Shown piece after piece: positions 24,933 to 32,160 of a DNA stretch of 43,614 nucleotides; the stretch's first letter is position 1, and every line of letters begins with the position of its first letter. This stretch comes from Paracoccaceae bacterium. Its GTDB lineage: Bacteria > Pseudomonadota > Alphaproteobacteria > Rhodobacterales > Rhodobacteraceae. Where the stretch lies: the NCBI GenBank assembly GCA_002708925.1, contig PAPN01000016.1:1-43614 (forward strand). The letters run 5' to 3'. The notes under the pieces were generated by a model. That model saw nothing but the letters and a program-made list of their open reading frames with translations, had not been told where the DNA came from and ran no database searches. A program made the position numbers and the translations under genes.

Positions 24933-24958
24933 AGCAAACGACGATTCTCCCGTTTGCT
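24933..24958. promoter_or_regulatory. Perfect 8+10+8 inverted repeat, candidate operator of the transporter operon
   Basis: AGCAAACG (24933-24940) and CGTTTGCT (24951-24958) are perfect inverse complements with a 10-base spacer. The dyad is 45-70 bases upstream of the acyl-CoA synthetase start. On the minus strand TTGACG at 24982-24987 lies upstream and could be its -35, which would place the dyad over the -10/start region, fitting repression. It could also be a 5' leader hairpin. The rightward kinase gene has TATAAG at 25112-25117 as its best -10. Confidence 0.45.
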
Positions 24959-25140
24959 AGGGTGCGCAGTTATCTTGAACCGTCAACTTTTTCCTGAACA
25001 TTTCGAAAATCCTACGAATTGTAACAGGGCCGACATCTTCGCGTTTTCCACGTTGAATCCTACAGGACAAAGGCTTTCCCTGCACGTCCAAAAGGTGCTA
25101 ATCAATTGAAATATAAGAGGTCATACTGGGAGGCAGGCCT

Positions 25141-27057
25141 TTGCACCGATATATGGACGCGCTGACAATGGCGGGGCTGAATCTGATTCAGCAGGCCTTG
25201 TCGATCTATGACAGCGATTTGAATCTTGTCGTCTGCAATCGCAGGTTTCAGGAAATGTTCGACCTGCCAGCCGAGCTGATCACCCCCGGCGCCAGCTTCG
25301 CGCAAACCATTCGTTTTCTGACCCAGCGGGGGGAATATGGCGATGTCGAAGACCCCGAACAGGTCGTTTCGCACCGGGTCGAGCAGGCGCGGGCCTTTGC
25401 TCCGCATTACATTGAACGCATCCGCCCGAACGGCAAACGGATCTCGATCGAGGGCAACCCCTTGCCACAGGGGGGCTGGGTGGCCGTTTATACCGACATC
25501 ACCCGCACCAAGCAGCAAGAGGAATTGCTGCGCGCGCGCTCAGAAGAGCTGACCGACAAGGTGCTGGCCTATGCCGAGGAGCTGGCCACCGCGAACCGCA
25601 AGCTGCAATCCACCATCGCCGCGCTGGAAGAAACCAAACGCTATGTCACCGAGGCCGAGGCCCGCACGCGCCTGACAACCGAAATGATGCCCGCCCATAT
25701 CGCGCATGTGGGGCTGGACCGGCGCTATACGTTCTCGAATCGGCGGCTGAATTCGGTGATGCCGGGCCGCCCCACCGAGATTGTCGGGCTTTATATCGGC
25801 GATGCCCTGGGCGAGGCCGCCTATACCGCGATCAGGCCCCATCTGGACGAGGCTTTCGCCGGGCAGGCCTCGGCCTTCGAATTCACTGACGAGGACAGCT
25901 CGCGCCGGATCCGCACCTCATTCACGCCCGATCTGGACACCCGCGGAAACGTCACCGGCGTCTATATCATGTCGGTGGACATCACGCAGGAAACCCAGGT
26001 GCGCTCGGCGCTTCAGCAGACCCGGCGGCGGGAAATGGCCGCGCAGCTGACCAGCGGCATGGCGCATGATTTTTCCAACCTGCTGACGATCATGCTGGGC
26101 AGCCAATCCCGTCTGCAAAAAATGGACCTGCCCAGCCCCGCGCACGAGTTGGTAACCGCAACCCTGTCCGCCGCCCAGCGCGGAGGCACCCTGCTGAACC
26201 GTTTGGCCGACATCACCGGCGCGCGCGATTGGAACCCGCAGAAGGCCAGCCTCAGCTCGCTTCTGAAGGATCTGAAAACCCTGGCCCTGCCTGCTCTGCC
26301 CGAAACGATGCGGCTGCATGTGAATAATCTGGTGCGCGATGACATGCTGATGCTGGACACCGGGATGCTTCAGGATTCGCTGCTGAACCTGATCCTGAAC
26401 GCGCGCGATGCCTGTCGCGGCGCGGGGCGGATCACGCTGACCGTTGCCCCCGTGCAGGGCCTGTGGATCGAATTCATGGTAACGGACACCGGCCCCGGAT
26501 TTTCGGAAACGGCGATGGCGCGCGCGCTGGAACCGTTTTTCACCACCAAAGGCGATGAAGGCTCGGGGCTCGGGCTGGCCATGGTCTATGACATGACCAA
26601 ACTGGCTGGCGGCCGCGTCCGCCTGAACAACACCGAGGACGGCGGCGGTCAGGTTGTGCTGCGCCTGCCCCTGCGTCTGGTCGCCCCGGAAATTCCCCCC
26701 GGCCTGATCCTGCTGGTCGAAGACAGCCCCGAACTGCGCACCGGGATTCGCGAAATGCTGACCGACATGGGCCATACCGTGATTGAGGCCGCCAGCGCCG
26801 AGGAGGCCCTGTTGCTGAATTCCGAACTGCCCGAGATCACCCGCATCCTGTCGGACATCACCCTGGCCGGAGAGATGACCGGCGTCGATCTGCTGCGCGC
26901 CCTTCCCAATCCGCACCCGCCCTGCTACCTCATGACATCGCTTGCGCCCGAGGATGCGCTGTATCAGGCCGGCTCTGAACTGACCTCCGTCCTGCGCAAA
27001 CCGTTTTCGACCGCGCAACTGACCACCCTTTTCGCAACCACGATGGCACCGCAATGA
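25141..27057 (+). CDS. Soluble PAS-domain hybrid sensor histidine kinase
   Basis: 638 residues from TTG 25141, which has GGGAGG seven bases upstream; the ATG four codons on is the alternative. No membrane segment, so it senses a cytoplasmic signal. Order: PAS_7 domain (about 1-120), a coiled coil (125-175), a second PAS (180-290), the HisKA-type helix with phosphorylated H309 (SGMAHDFSNLL), the ATPase domain with N-box LNLILNARDAC, G1 DTGPGF and G2 GSGLGLAMV, then a receiver with phosphoacceptor D572 and conserved K in LRKPF. ATGA overlap with the response-regulator gene. Divergent from the transporter operon. Confidence 0.92.
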   Translation: MHRYMDALTMAGLNLIQQALSIYDSDLNLVVCNRRFQEMFDLPAELITPGASFAQTIRFLTQRGEYGDVEDPEQVVSHRVEQARAFAPHYIERIRPNGKRISIEGNPLPQGGWVAVYTDITRTKQQEELLRARSEELTDKVLAYAEELATANRKLQSTIAALEETKRYVTEAEARTRLTTEMMPAHIAHVGLDRRYTFSNRRLNSVMPGRPTEIVGLYIGDALGEAAYTAIRPHLDEAFAGQASAFEFTDEDSSRRIRTSFTPDLDTRGNVTGVYIMSVDITQETQVRSALQQTRRREMAAQLTSGMAHDFSNLLTIMLGSQSRLQKMDLPSPAHELVTATLSAAQRGGTLLNRLADITGARDWNPQKASLSSLLKDLKTLALPALPETMRLHVNNLVRDDMLMLDTGMLQDSLLNLILNARDACRGAGRITLTVAPVQGLWIEFMVTDTGPGFSETAMARALEPFFTTKGDEGSGLGLAMVYDMTKLAGGRVRLNNTEDGGGQVVLRLPLRLVAPEIPPGLILLVEDSPELRTGIREMLTDMGHTVIEAASAEEALLLNSELPEITRILSDITLAGEMTGVDLLRALPNPHPPCYLMTSLAPEDALYQAGSELTSVLRKPFSTAQLTTLFATTMAPQ

Positions 27058-27758
27058 CTCTGGCACCGCTTGTCACCATTCTGGACGATGAACCCGCGAT
27101 CCGCACCATGCTGGCTGACGCGCTGCAAGAGGCGGGGTTTCGTACGCTCAGCTTTGGCCGTGCCACCGAATTCGAGGCAGCGCTGAAATCCGCCGCCCCC
27201 GATGTCTGCCTGGTGGATCTGTCCCTGCCTGACCGCGACGGGCTGTCGCTGGTGCATCGGCTGGCGCTGGAACAGGGGGCGACGGTGATCATCATCTCGG
27301 GGCGGGCGCAGGTGCAGGACCGTGTAACCGGACTGGAACTGGGGGCCGATGACTATATCATCAAACCCTTCGATCCATCCGAGGTGGTCGCCCGAATCCG
27401 TGCCCGCCTGCGCCGCGAAAAACCCACAACTCAGACCGGCAACTCAGCGATGTTCAACGGCTGGACGGCCCATTTCGACAGCTACATGCTGGTTGATGAC
27501 AGCGGGGCCGAAACCCCGTTTTCCCACGCCGAGGGCGAGGTTTTGCGCCTGTTCCTTGAGCGCCCCAAACGTCTGATCTCGCGTGCGTTGATGCAGGAAA
27601 CGCTGGGCGGCGCTGCGGGTGAAAGCTTTGATCGCGCAATGGATGTGCGCATCTCGCGCCTGCGGACCAAGCTGAAGGAAGACCCAAAAAACCCGCGCCT
27701 GATCAAGACAATCTACGGCGCAGGCTATATTTTCCTGGGCGATGTACATTGGAATTGA
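27054..27758 (+). CDS. OmpR-family response regulator
   Basis: 234 residues. Receiver 1-120 with acidic pocket D11-D12, phosphoacceptor D55 (CLVDLSLPD), switch residues in IIISGRAQ and lysine in YIIKPFDP; then a winged-helix DNA-binding domain (FSHAEGEVLRLFLERPKRLISR, recognition helix around DVRISRLRTKLKEDP, wing IKTIYGAGYIF). Its start overlaps the kinase stop by four bases. It is the natural DNA-binding output of the neighbouring kinase; the dyad at 24933-24958 is a possible site, although OmpR-type regulators usually bind direct repeats. Confidence 0.93.
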   Translation: MTLAPLVTILDDEPAIRTMLADALQEAGFRTLSFGRATEFEAALKSAAPDVCLVDLSLPDRDGLSLVHRLALEQGATVIIISGRAQVQDRVTGLELGADDYIIKPFDPSEVVARIRARLRREKPTTQTGNSAMFNGWTAHFDSYMLVDDSGAETPFSHAEGEVLRLFLERPKRLISRALMQETLGGAAGESFDRAMDVRISRLRTKLKEDPKNPRLIKTIYGAGYIFLGDVHWN

Positions 27759-27821
27759 CCTGAGATTCACCAGCTGGATCAGGCTCTTGCGCTGATTCGG
27801 CTGGCAGGGTACGATTCTGTC

Positions 27822-28055
27822 ATGCTCAGCTGCCTTATGTACCGCCCCTGCCCCAAATCCGGCCGCCGCCGCTATTATCGCGTCGAGCTAAGCTATAACC
27901 TGTTCGAGGAAATCTCGGTTTTGCGGGAATGGGGATTGGCCGGCGGGCGCGGTGCATCGCGCATCGATATTTACGGCAGCCTGCGCCTGGCCTCGGAGGC
28001 CGCGGACCGTGTGCGCAATGCAACGCTGAAACGGGGCTATTCACGCGCCGCCTGA
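27822..28055 (+). CDS. Small WGR-domain protein
   Basis: 77 residues. Nearly the whole protein is one WGR domain: RRYYRVELSYNLF, then SVLREWGLAGGRGASR, with the W-G-(L)-x-G-x-R-G signature, then a DIYGSLRLASEAADRV helix. In poly(ADP-ribose) polymerases WGR contacts nucleic acid; stand-alone versions in alphaproteobacteria are uncharacterised. The family's third signature residue, arginine, is L here (WGL), with R two glycines further on. The Shine-Dalgarno is weak; ATG 27837 is an alternative start. Not clearly in an operon with its neighbours. Confidence 0.75.
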   Translation: MLSCLMYRPCPKSGRRRYYRVELSYNLFEEISVLREWGLAGGRGASRIDIYGSLRLASEAADRVRNATLKRGYSRAA

Positions 28056-28169
28056 AGACACAGCGAAAACCGGGGCACAATTCCAGATGTATTTGCGAAA
28101 ATGGGCCCCCCGCGTTCTTTCCGCACGCCGAGAGGAAGGCGCGCTGCATTCCGGTTGCACCCGCCCAAG

Positions 28170-28194
28170 GCTTTGCCTACCCCTGTAGGCAAGC
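28170..28194. other. Stem-loop ahead of the histidine-phosphatase gene
   Basis: TTGCCTAC (28173-28180) and GTAGGCAA (28185-28192) form a perfect 8-bp stem with loop CCCT. No U-run follows on the plus strand. It lies about 20 bases before the start codon at 28212, so it could influence translation or be the end of an upstream transcript. Confidence 0.4.
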
Positions 28195-28211
28195 AGCCAA
28201 CCGGAGTTCCC

Positions 28212-28871
28212 ATGTCCACCATTACTCTTGTCCGCCATGGTCAGGCCAACACGGCCGCTCAGGATGAAGACAGTTATGACAACCTCAGCGATCTGGGGCG
28301 GCAGCAAGCGGCCTGGCTGGGCGATCATCTGGACGACACACACGAACATTTCGAGCGCGTCTATTGCGGCACATTGCGCCGCCACCGGCAAACCGCAACG
28401 CAAATGCGCGCCCAGGCCCGCGCCGACATTCAGCAGGACGCCCGGCTGAACGAGATGGAGTTCTTTACCCTGGCCAATCTGCTGCGCGATCAGCAGGGCA
28501 TTGCCATGCCCCAATCCCGCGAGCAATTCGTCACCTATATGCCGATGTTGCTGTCCAAATGGCAGGCAGGCGAGATTGAAACACCCCCAGAAACCTTTCA
28601 GCAATTCGAAACCCGCGTAAACGAGGCGCTGATCGACATTGCCGCCGGGCGCGGCCCCGCTCTTGTGGTGACGTCGGGCGGGCTGATCGGTATGGCGTTT
28701 CGGCAGGCAATGGGGCTGGACATCACCGCATTTTCACGGACTTGCATTGCGATCATGAATACCTCAGTGCATCGTCTACACCCGATTGGTGATCGTCTGT
28801 CGATGACTCAGTTCAATGCCACCCCGCATCTGGACCGGCCAGACCGGCAATTCGCCCAGACACACCTGTAA
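28212..28871 (+). CDS. Histidine phosphatase family protein (second catalytic histidine missing)
   Basis: 219 residues from the ATG at 28212 with GGAG upstream. The phosphorylated histidine is in LVRHGQ (H9), the first arginine follows, R58 lies in CGTLRRHRQTA, and the acidic residue is in ARLNEMEFF. The usual second histidine (VVxHGG) is replaced: the strand reads LVVTSGGLIGM. Phosphatase activity is therefore uncertain, although a TSGG/SSGG variant occurs in part of the family. It precedes the saccharopine genes by 22 bases and is probably co-transcribed with them. Substrate unknown. Confidence 0.82.
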   Translation: MSTITLVRHGQANTAAQDEDSYDNLSDLGRQQAAWLGDHLDDTHEHFERVYCGTLRRHRQTATQMRAQARADIQQDARLNEMEFFTLANLLRDQQGIAMPQSREQFVTYMPMLLSKWQAGEIETPPETFQQFETRVNEALIDIAAGRGPALVVTSGGLIGMAFRQAMGLDITAFSRTCIAIMNTSVHRLHPIGDRLSMTQFNATPHLDRPDRQFAQTHL

Positions 28872-28893
28872 CCAACTCGTAAAGGACCAACCG

Positions 28894-29949
28894 ATGACGC
28901 ATCTCTGGGTACGCGCCGAACAACGCCCCAACGAGGACCGGGTCGGCCTGACCCCCGAAGGCACGGCCGAACTGATCGCCGCCGGTATTCGCGTCACGGT
29001 CGAACGCAGCAGCACCCGCGCCATTCCCCTACAAGGTTACATCGACGCGGGCGCCGAAATCGCCGCGGAAAACAGCTGGCCGCAAGCGCCTTTGGATGCG
29101 ATCATCTTCGGCCTGAAGGAGCTGCCCGAGGACGGCACTCCGCTGCCCCATAAACACATCATGTTCGGCCACGCCTATAAGGGCCAGCATTCCGGCAAGG
29201 CGCTGCTTGCGCGGTTCAAGGCCGGGGGCGGGACGCTATTCGATCTGGAATATCTGGTGGATGAAACCGGCCGCCGCGTCGCCGCCTTTGGCTATTGGGC
29301 GGGCTATGCAGGGGCGGCTGTCACGCTGAAAACCTGGGCCGCGCAACAACGCGGGCAGATTTGCGGCCCCGTCGGTGTTTACCCCAGCAAGGATGCTCTG
29401 AACGCTGAACTTCTGTCTGAACTGGACGCGCTGAATGTCCCGCGCCCCACCGCCATGGTGATTGGTGCCCTTGGACGTGTCGGCACTGGCGCGGCGGATT
29501 TGTGTACCGCGATGGGCGTTGACGTCACCAAGTGGGACATGGCGGAAACCGCCAGCGGGGGGCCTTTCCCCGAAATCCTGCAGCACAACCTGTTCCTGAA
29601 CTGTATCTTTGCCCGCCCCGGCACGCCTGTTTTCGTCCCCACCGAGACCCTGACAGCGCCGCGCGCGCTGACGGCCATTGGCGATGTGGCCTGTGATCCC
29701 GACAGCGATTACAACCCCGTGCCGATCTATGACCGGGCCACCACCTGGGACGCCCCCGCCCTGCGCGTGGCAACCGACCCGGTGATGGATGTGATGGCGA
29801 TTGATAACCTGCCCTCGATGCTGCCCGTCGAAAGCTCGCAGGATTACGCCGAACAGCTGCTGCCCTCGCTCAGGACGCTGACGGATCTGACGTCGGGCGT
29901 CTGGGGCCGCGCCGAGATTGAATTCAACAAACACGTATCGGAGGTCTGA
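28894..29949 (+). CDS. Saccharopine dehydrogenase, lysine-forming type (LYS1-like)
   Basis: 351 residues from the ATG at 28894, preceded by AAAGGA. It aligns by eye with LYS1/alanine-dehydrogenase-fold enzymes: WVRAEQRPNEDRVGLTPEG at the start with the catalytic lysine region GLKELPEDGTPLPHKHIMFGHAYKGQ, then an NAD-binding Rossmann segment AMVIGALGRVGTGAADLC. It interconverts saccharopine with lysine and 2-oxoglutarate. Directly coupled (two bases) to the next gene, its partner. In roseobacters a saccharopine route for lysine breakdown has been described. Direction in vivo cannot be told from sequence. Confidence 0.9.
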   Translation: MTHLWVRAEQRPNEDRVGLTPEGTAELIAAGIRVTVERSSTRAIPLQGYIDAGAEIAAENSWPQAPLDAIIFGLKELPEDGTPLPHKHIMFGHAYKGQHSGKALLARFKAGGGTLFDLEYLVDETGRRVAAFGYWAGYAGAAVTLKTWAAQQRGQICGPVGVYPSKDALNAELLSELDALNVPRPTAMVIGALGRVGTGAADLCTAMGVDVTKWDMAETASGGPFPEILQHNLFLNCIFARPGTPVFVPTETLTAPRALTAIGDVACDPDSDYNPVPIYDRATTWDAPALRVATDPVMDVMAIDNLPSMLPVESSQDYAEQLLPSLRTLTDLTSGVWGRAEIEFNKHVSEV

Positions 29950-29951
29950 TC

Positions 29952-31088
29952 ATGATCCATTGGTGTGGCACCGGCCTGTCGGCCATTCCCGGTCTGCGGC
30001 GTCTGCTGATGGCGGGGCACCCCGTCACCGTCTGGAACCGGACCACCGCAAAAGCGGCCGAGGCCGTCGGAGACCTGACCCAGGACATCCGCGCCTTTAC
30101 CCTTGACGCGCTAGAGGCCCAGCTGGCCCCCGGTGACATCGTTGTCTCGATGCTGCCTGCCGATATGCACGTCCCGCTGGCCAAACTGTGTTTGCAGCAC
30201 GGCGCGGATTTCGTGTCTTCCTCGTATATTTCGCCGGAAATGGCCGCTCTGGCCCAGGCCGCGCGCGAAAAGGGCCTGCGTTTCGTGAACGAGGTCGGGC
30301 TGGATCCGGGCATTGACCATCTGATGGCCCATGCGCTGGTGGCCGATTACCGTGCCTCTGGGGCCTATGATGCGGGCAACACGCTGTCGTTCCTCTCGTA
30401 TTGCGGAGGGGTGCCGAAAATCCCCAATCCGTTCCGCTATAAATTCAGCTGGTCTCCGCTTGGTGTGCTCAAGGCGTTGCGCTCTCCGTCCCGTTCGATT
30501 CGGGATTTCGCCCAATTGCAGGTGAACCGGCCCTGGGATGCGATCAGCAGCTATACCGCCCCCCTGCCCCAGCCCGAAACCTTCGAGGTCTACCCAAACC
30601 GCGACTCGCTGCCCTTTATGCAGGATTACAAATTCGACAGCGATTGGCAGGTGAAGGAATTCGTGCGCGGCACCCTGCGCCTGAACGGCTGGGCCGAGGC
30701 CTGGTCGAATGTCTTCCAAGAGATTGAAACATTAGAGGGCCCGGCGGGCGAGGCGCGGCTCAAGGAAATGTCCGATCAGTTCTGGGCCGAAAACGCCTAT
30801 GACCAGGACGAGCCCGACCGCGTGGTGCTGTGTGTCAGCCTGAAGGCAGAAAAGGACGGGCAGCCCGTCTGGCACAAAACCTATGTGATGGATGCCTGGG
30901 GCGATGCGCGCGGCACGGCGATGGCGCGGCTTGTTTCCGTTCCGGTGTCTTTGGCGATTGAATCGGTGCTGGCGCGGGCAATCCCCGCCGGTGTGTCTGC
31001 TGCGCCCTCGGATCCGAAACTGGTGGATGCCTGGATGGAGGAAATCGGCAAACTGGCCCAGCATCTGGAAATCGTCACCGAAGCCTGA
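29952..31088 (+). CDS. Saccharopine dehydrogenase, glutamate-forming type (LYS9-like)
   Basis: 378 residues, GGAGG just upstream. Signature of the LYS9/SDH family: a short Rossmann N-terminus (GTGLSAIPGLRRLLMAGHPVTVWNR), VVSMLPADMHVPLAKLC, and FVNEVGLDPGIDHLMAH, with SFLSYCGGVPKIPNPFRYKFSWSP contacting the substrate. It would oxidise saccharopine to glutamate and 2-aminoadipate 6-semialdehyde. With the preceding gene it makes a split counterpart of the bifunctional LKR/SDH enzyme of plants and animals. The semialdehyde dehydrogenase needed next is not in the window. Confidence 0.9.
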   Translation: MIHWCGTGLSAIPGLRRLLMAGHPVTVWNRTTAKAAEAVGDLTQDIRAFTLDALEAQLAPGDIVVSMLPADMHVPLAKLCLQHGADFVSSSYISPEMAALAQAAREKGLRFVNEVGLDPGIDHLMAHALVADYRASGAYDAGNTLSFLSYCGGVPKIPNPFRYKFSWSPLGVLKALRSPSRSIRDFAQLQVNRPWDAISSYTAPLPQPETFEVYPNRDSLPFMQDYKFDSDWQVKEFVRGTLRLNGWAEAWSNVFQEIETLEGPAGEARLKEMSDQFWAENAYDQDEPDRVVLCVSLKAEKDGQPVWHKTYVMDAWGDARGTAMARLVSVPVSLAIESVLARAIPAGVSAAPSDPKLVDAWMEEIGKLAQHLEIVTEA

Positions 31089-31094
31089 CCCAAA

Positions 31095-31123
31095 AGAGAA
31101 ACGCCCGCCAATTTGGCGGGCGC
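31095..31123 (-). terminator. Terminator of the small exported protein gene (faces the lys unit)
   Basis: A perfect stem CGCCCGCC/GGCGGGCG (31102-31109 and 31115-31122, loop AATTT) lies between two convergent genes. On the minus strand it is followed by TTTCTCTTTT, a U-rich tail; on the plus strand no U-run follows. It therefore ends mainly the leftward transcript, and may slow the rightward one. Confidence 0.75.
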
Positions 31124-31142
31124 ATTCCGTCCGTGAGTGGAC

Positions 31143-31451
31143 TTAGCGATACGAGAAGTTGCCTTCGACGGTATCGGCAAACGATCCGCCAAAGACGTAG
31201 CTGTTCACCGCACCATTTTCGGCGATGGCACCTTCGCGCGGGTTCAGGACGTCACCGGCCTCGGCCATCAGTTTCTGGCCATAGGTCACGCTGACATAAC
31301 CCGATTTGGCGATGGCTTCGTCACGCGGATGCAGGATGGACTCGGCCGGGATGCTGCGGGTCATGATCGTGTCATTGGCGTAGCCCTGTTCCGCAACAGC
31401 GGCAGAAGCAAAACCCAGAGCGGCGACAGCAGAGATAAGTGCGAATTTCAT
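31143..31451 (-). CDS. Small exported protein with a duplicated PRxxAIA motif
   Basis: 102 residues from the ATG at 31451 with AAGGAAA upstream. Residues 1-20 form a signal peptide (SAVAALGFASAAVA), so the mature protein of about 82 residues is periplasmic or secreted. It holds an imperfect repeat, HPRDEAIAKSG and NPREGAIAENG, about 27 residues apart; there is no cysteine in the mature part. I recognise no named family. It stands alone between two terminators, with a heat-shock-like promoter about 50 bases upstream, which suggests a stress-induced envelope protein. Confidence 0.75.
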   Translation of the reverse strand: MKFALISAVAALGFASAAVAEQGYANDTIMTRSIPAESILHPRDEAIAKSGYVSVTYGQKLMAEAGDVLNPREGAIAENGAVNSYVFGGSFADTVEGNFSYR

Positions 31452-31499
31452 TTCGATTTCCTTTCGGTTTGTGAGTGATCGTGTTGTCGATCTGAACCC

Positions 31500-31529
31500 G
31501 AAATGGGACCGAAAAGCCGCAGCTTCAAG
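31500..31529 (-). promoter_or_regulatory. Candidate RpoH-type promoter of the small exported protein
   Basis: On the minus strand CTTGAA (31524-31529), 16 bases, then CCCATTTC (31500-31507) fits the sigma-32-type consensus (CTTGAA, CCCATnT) well, better than the clpB candidate does. A start near 31492 would give a leader of about 40 bases. Seen in sequence; regulation inferred. Confidence 0.5.
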
Positions 31530-31712
31530 CAATCCAACCCCCTGAAAACCGTGCGAAAATTCAGCCGACCTCTGCATTTGTGCACGACACAAGAATGTGA
31601 GCGCACAATGCGCGTTTTTCCTGAGGTTTTACCCCGGTTGGCCTGTCCGCAGGGCTGTAATTTCACGTCATGTCACGAAAAGCGTGAGCAGGCTTTTCCG
31701 CCTTGAAACGAC

Positions 31713-31737
31713 AAAACGGGCCGCTTGGGCCCGTTTC
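31713..31737 (-). terminator. Intrinsic terminator of the DUF3775 gene
   Basis: On the minus strand AAACGGGCC/GGCCCGTTT (31728-31736 and 31714-31722) form a 9-bp stem with a five-base loop, followed by TTGTCGTTT, about 20 bases past the stop codon. Confidence 0.75.
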
Positions 31738-31757
31738 CAATCGCGATTTCGCCTGGA

Positions 31758-32084
31758 TTACCCCCCCCGGATCAGGTCATCCTCTTCCTCAAGCGCGGAC
31801 AGGCCCAGCTCTTCAAGCCCCGATTCCAGGTGGTCGGGCAGATGCGGCGTGCCGATCAGATAATCCGGCGTGGGCACCGTGGCCTCGGACTGGGCGGTGG
31901 CGCGGGCCTCTTGGAATTCGTCCGCATCAAAGCTGCCGCGCCCGATCCACATCAGCGCCACCAGATCGGTCTGTTCCTCTTCGGTCAGACGTTCAAGAAA
32001 GGCGCGCAGCTCGCCCTCGGCGCGGTCCAGCTCGCGCGCCATCAGAATGACATTGGCAACCTTGGTTAATGTGATCTCAAGCAT
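31758..32084 (-). CDS. DUF3775 domain-containing protein
   Basis: 108 residues from an ATG with AGGAGGAA upstream. The N-terminal half matches the DUF3775 type: helix AELDRAEGELRAFLERL-like region, then LTEEEQTDLVALMWIGRGSFDADEFQEA. The remainder ends in an acidic tail (EEEDDLIRGG). Very acidic overall, soluble, with no signal peptide. Found widely in Rhodobacterales with no known role. It lies 76 bases downstream of rmuC on the same strand and could be the last gene of a mutL-rmuC unit. Confidence 0.75.
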   Translation of the reverse strand: MLEITLTKVANVILMARELDRAEGELRAFLERLTEEEQTDLVALMWIGRGSFDADEFQEARATAQSEATVPTPDYLIGTPHLPDHLESGLEELGLSALEEEDDLIRGG

Positions 32085-32160
32085 GGCGGTTCCTCCTGTC
32101 TACGCAGGGCAGTTTCGCCAGAGTCAGGCCACGCGTCCTTGATCTGAGGCAAATCCGCGT

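Larger units (their letters stand above)
31452..31757. other. 306-base gene-free stretch between DUF3775 and the exported-protein gene
   Basis: It holds the DUF3775 terminator (31713-31737) and the promoter region of the exported-protein gene (31500-31529). No ORF of real coding quality was found in it. The middle, about 31590-31640, is rich in TG/CA steps, but no clear regulatory box was recognised. Confidence 0.6.
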
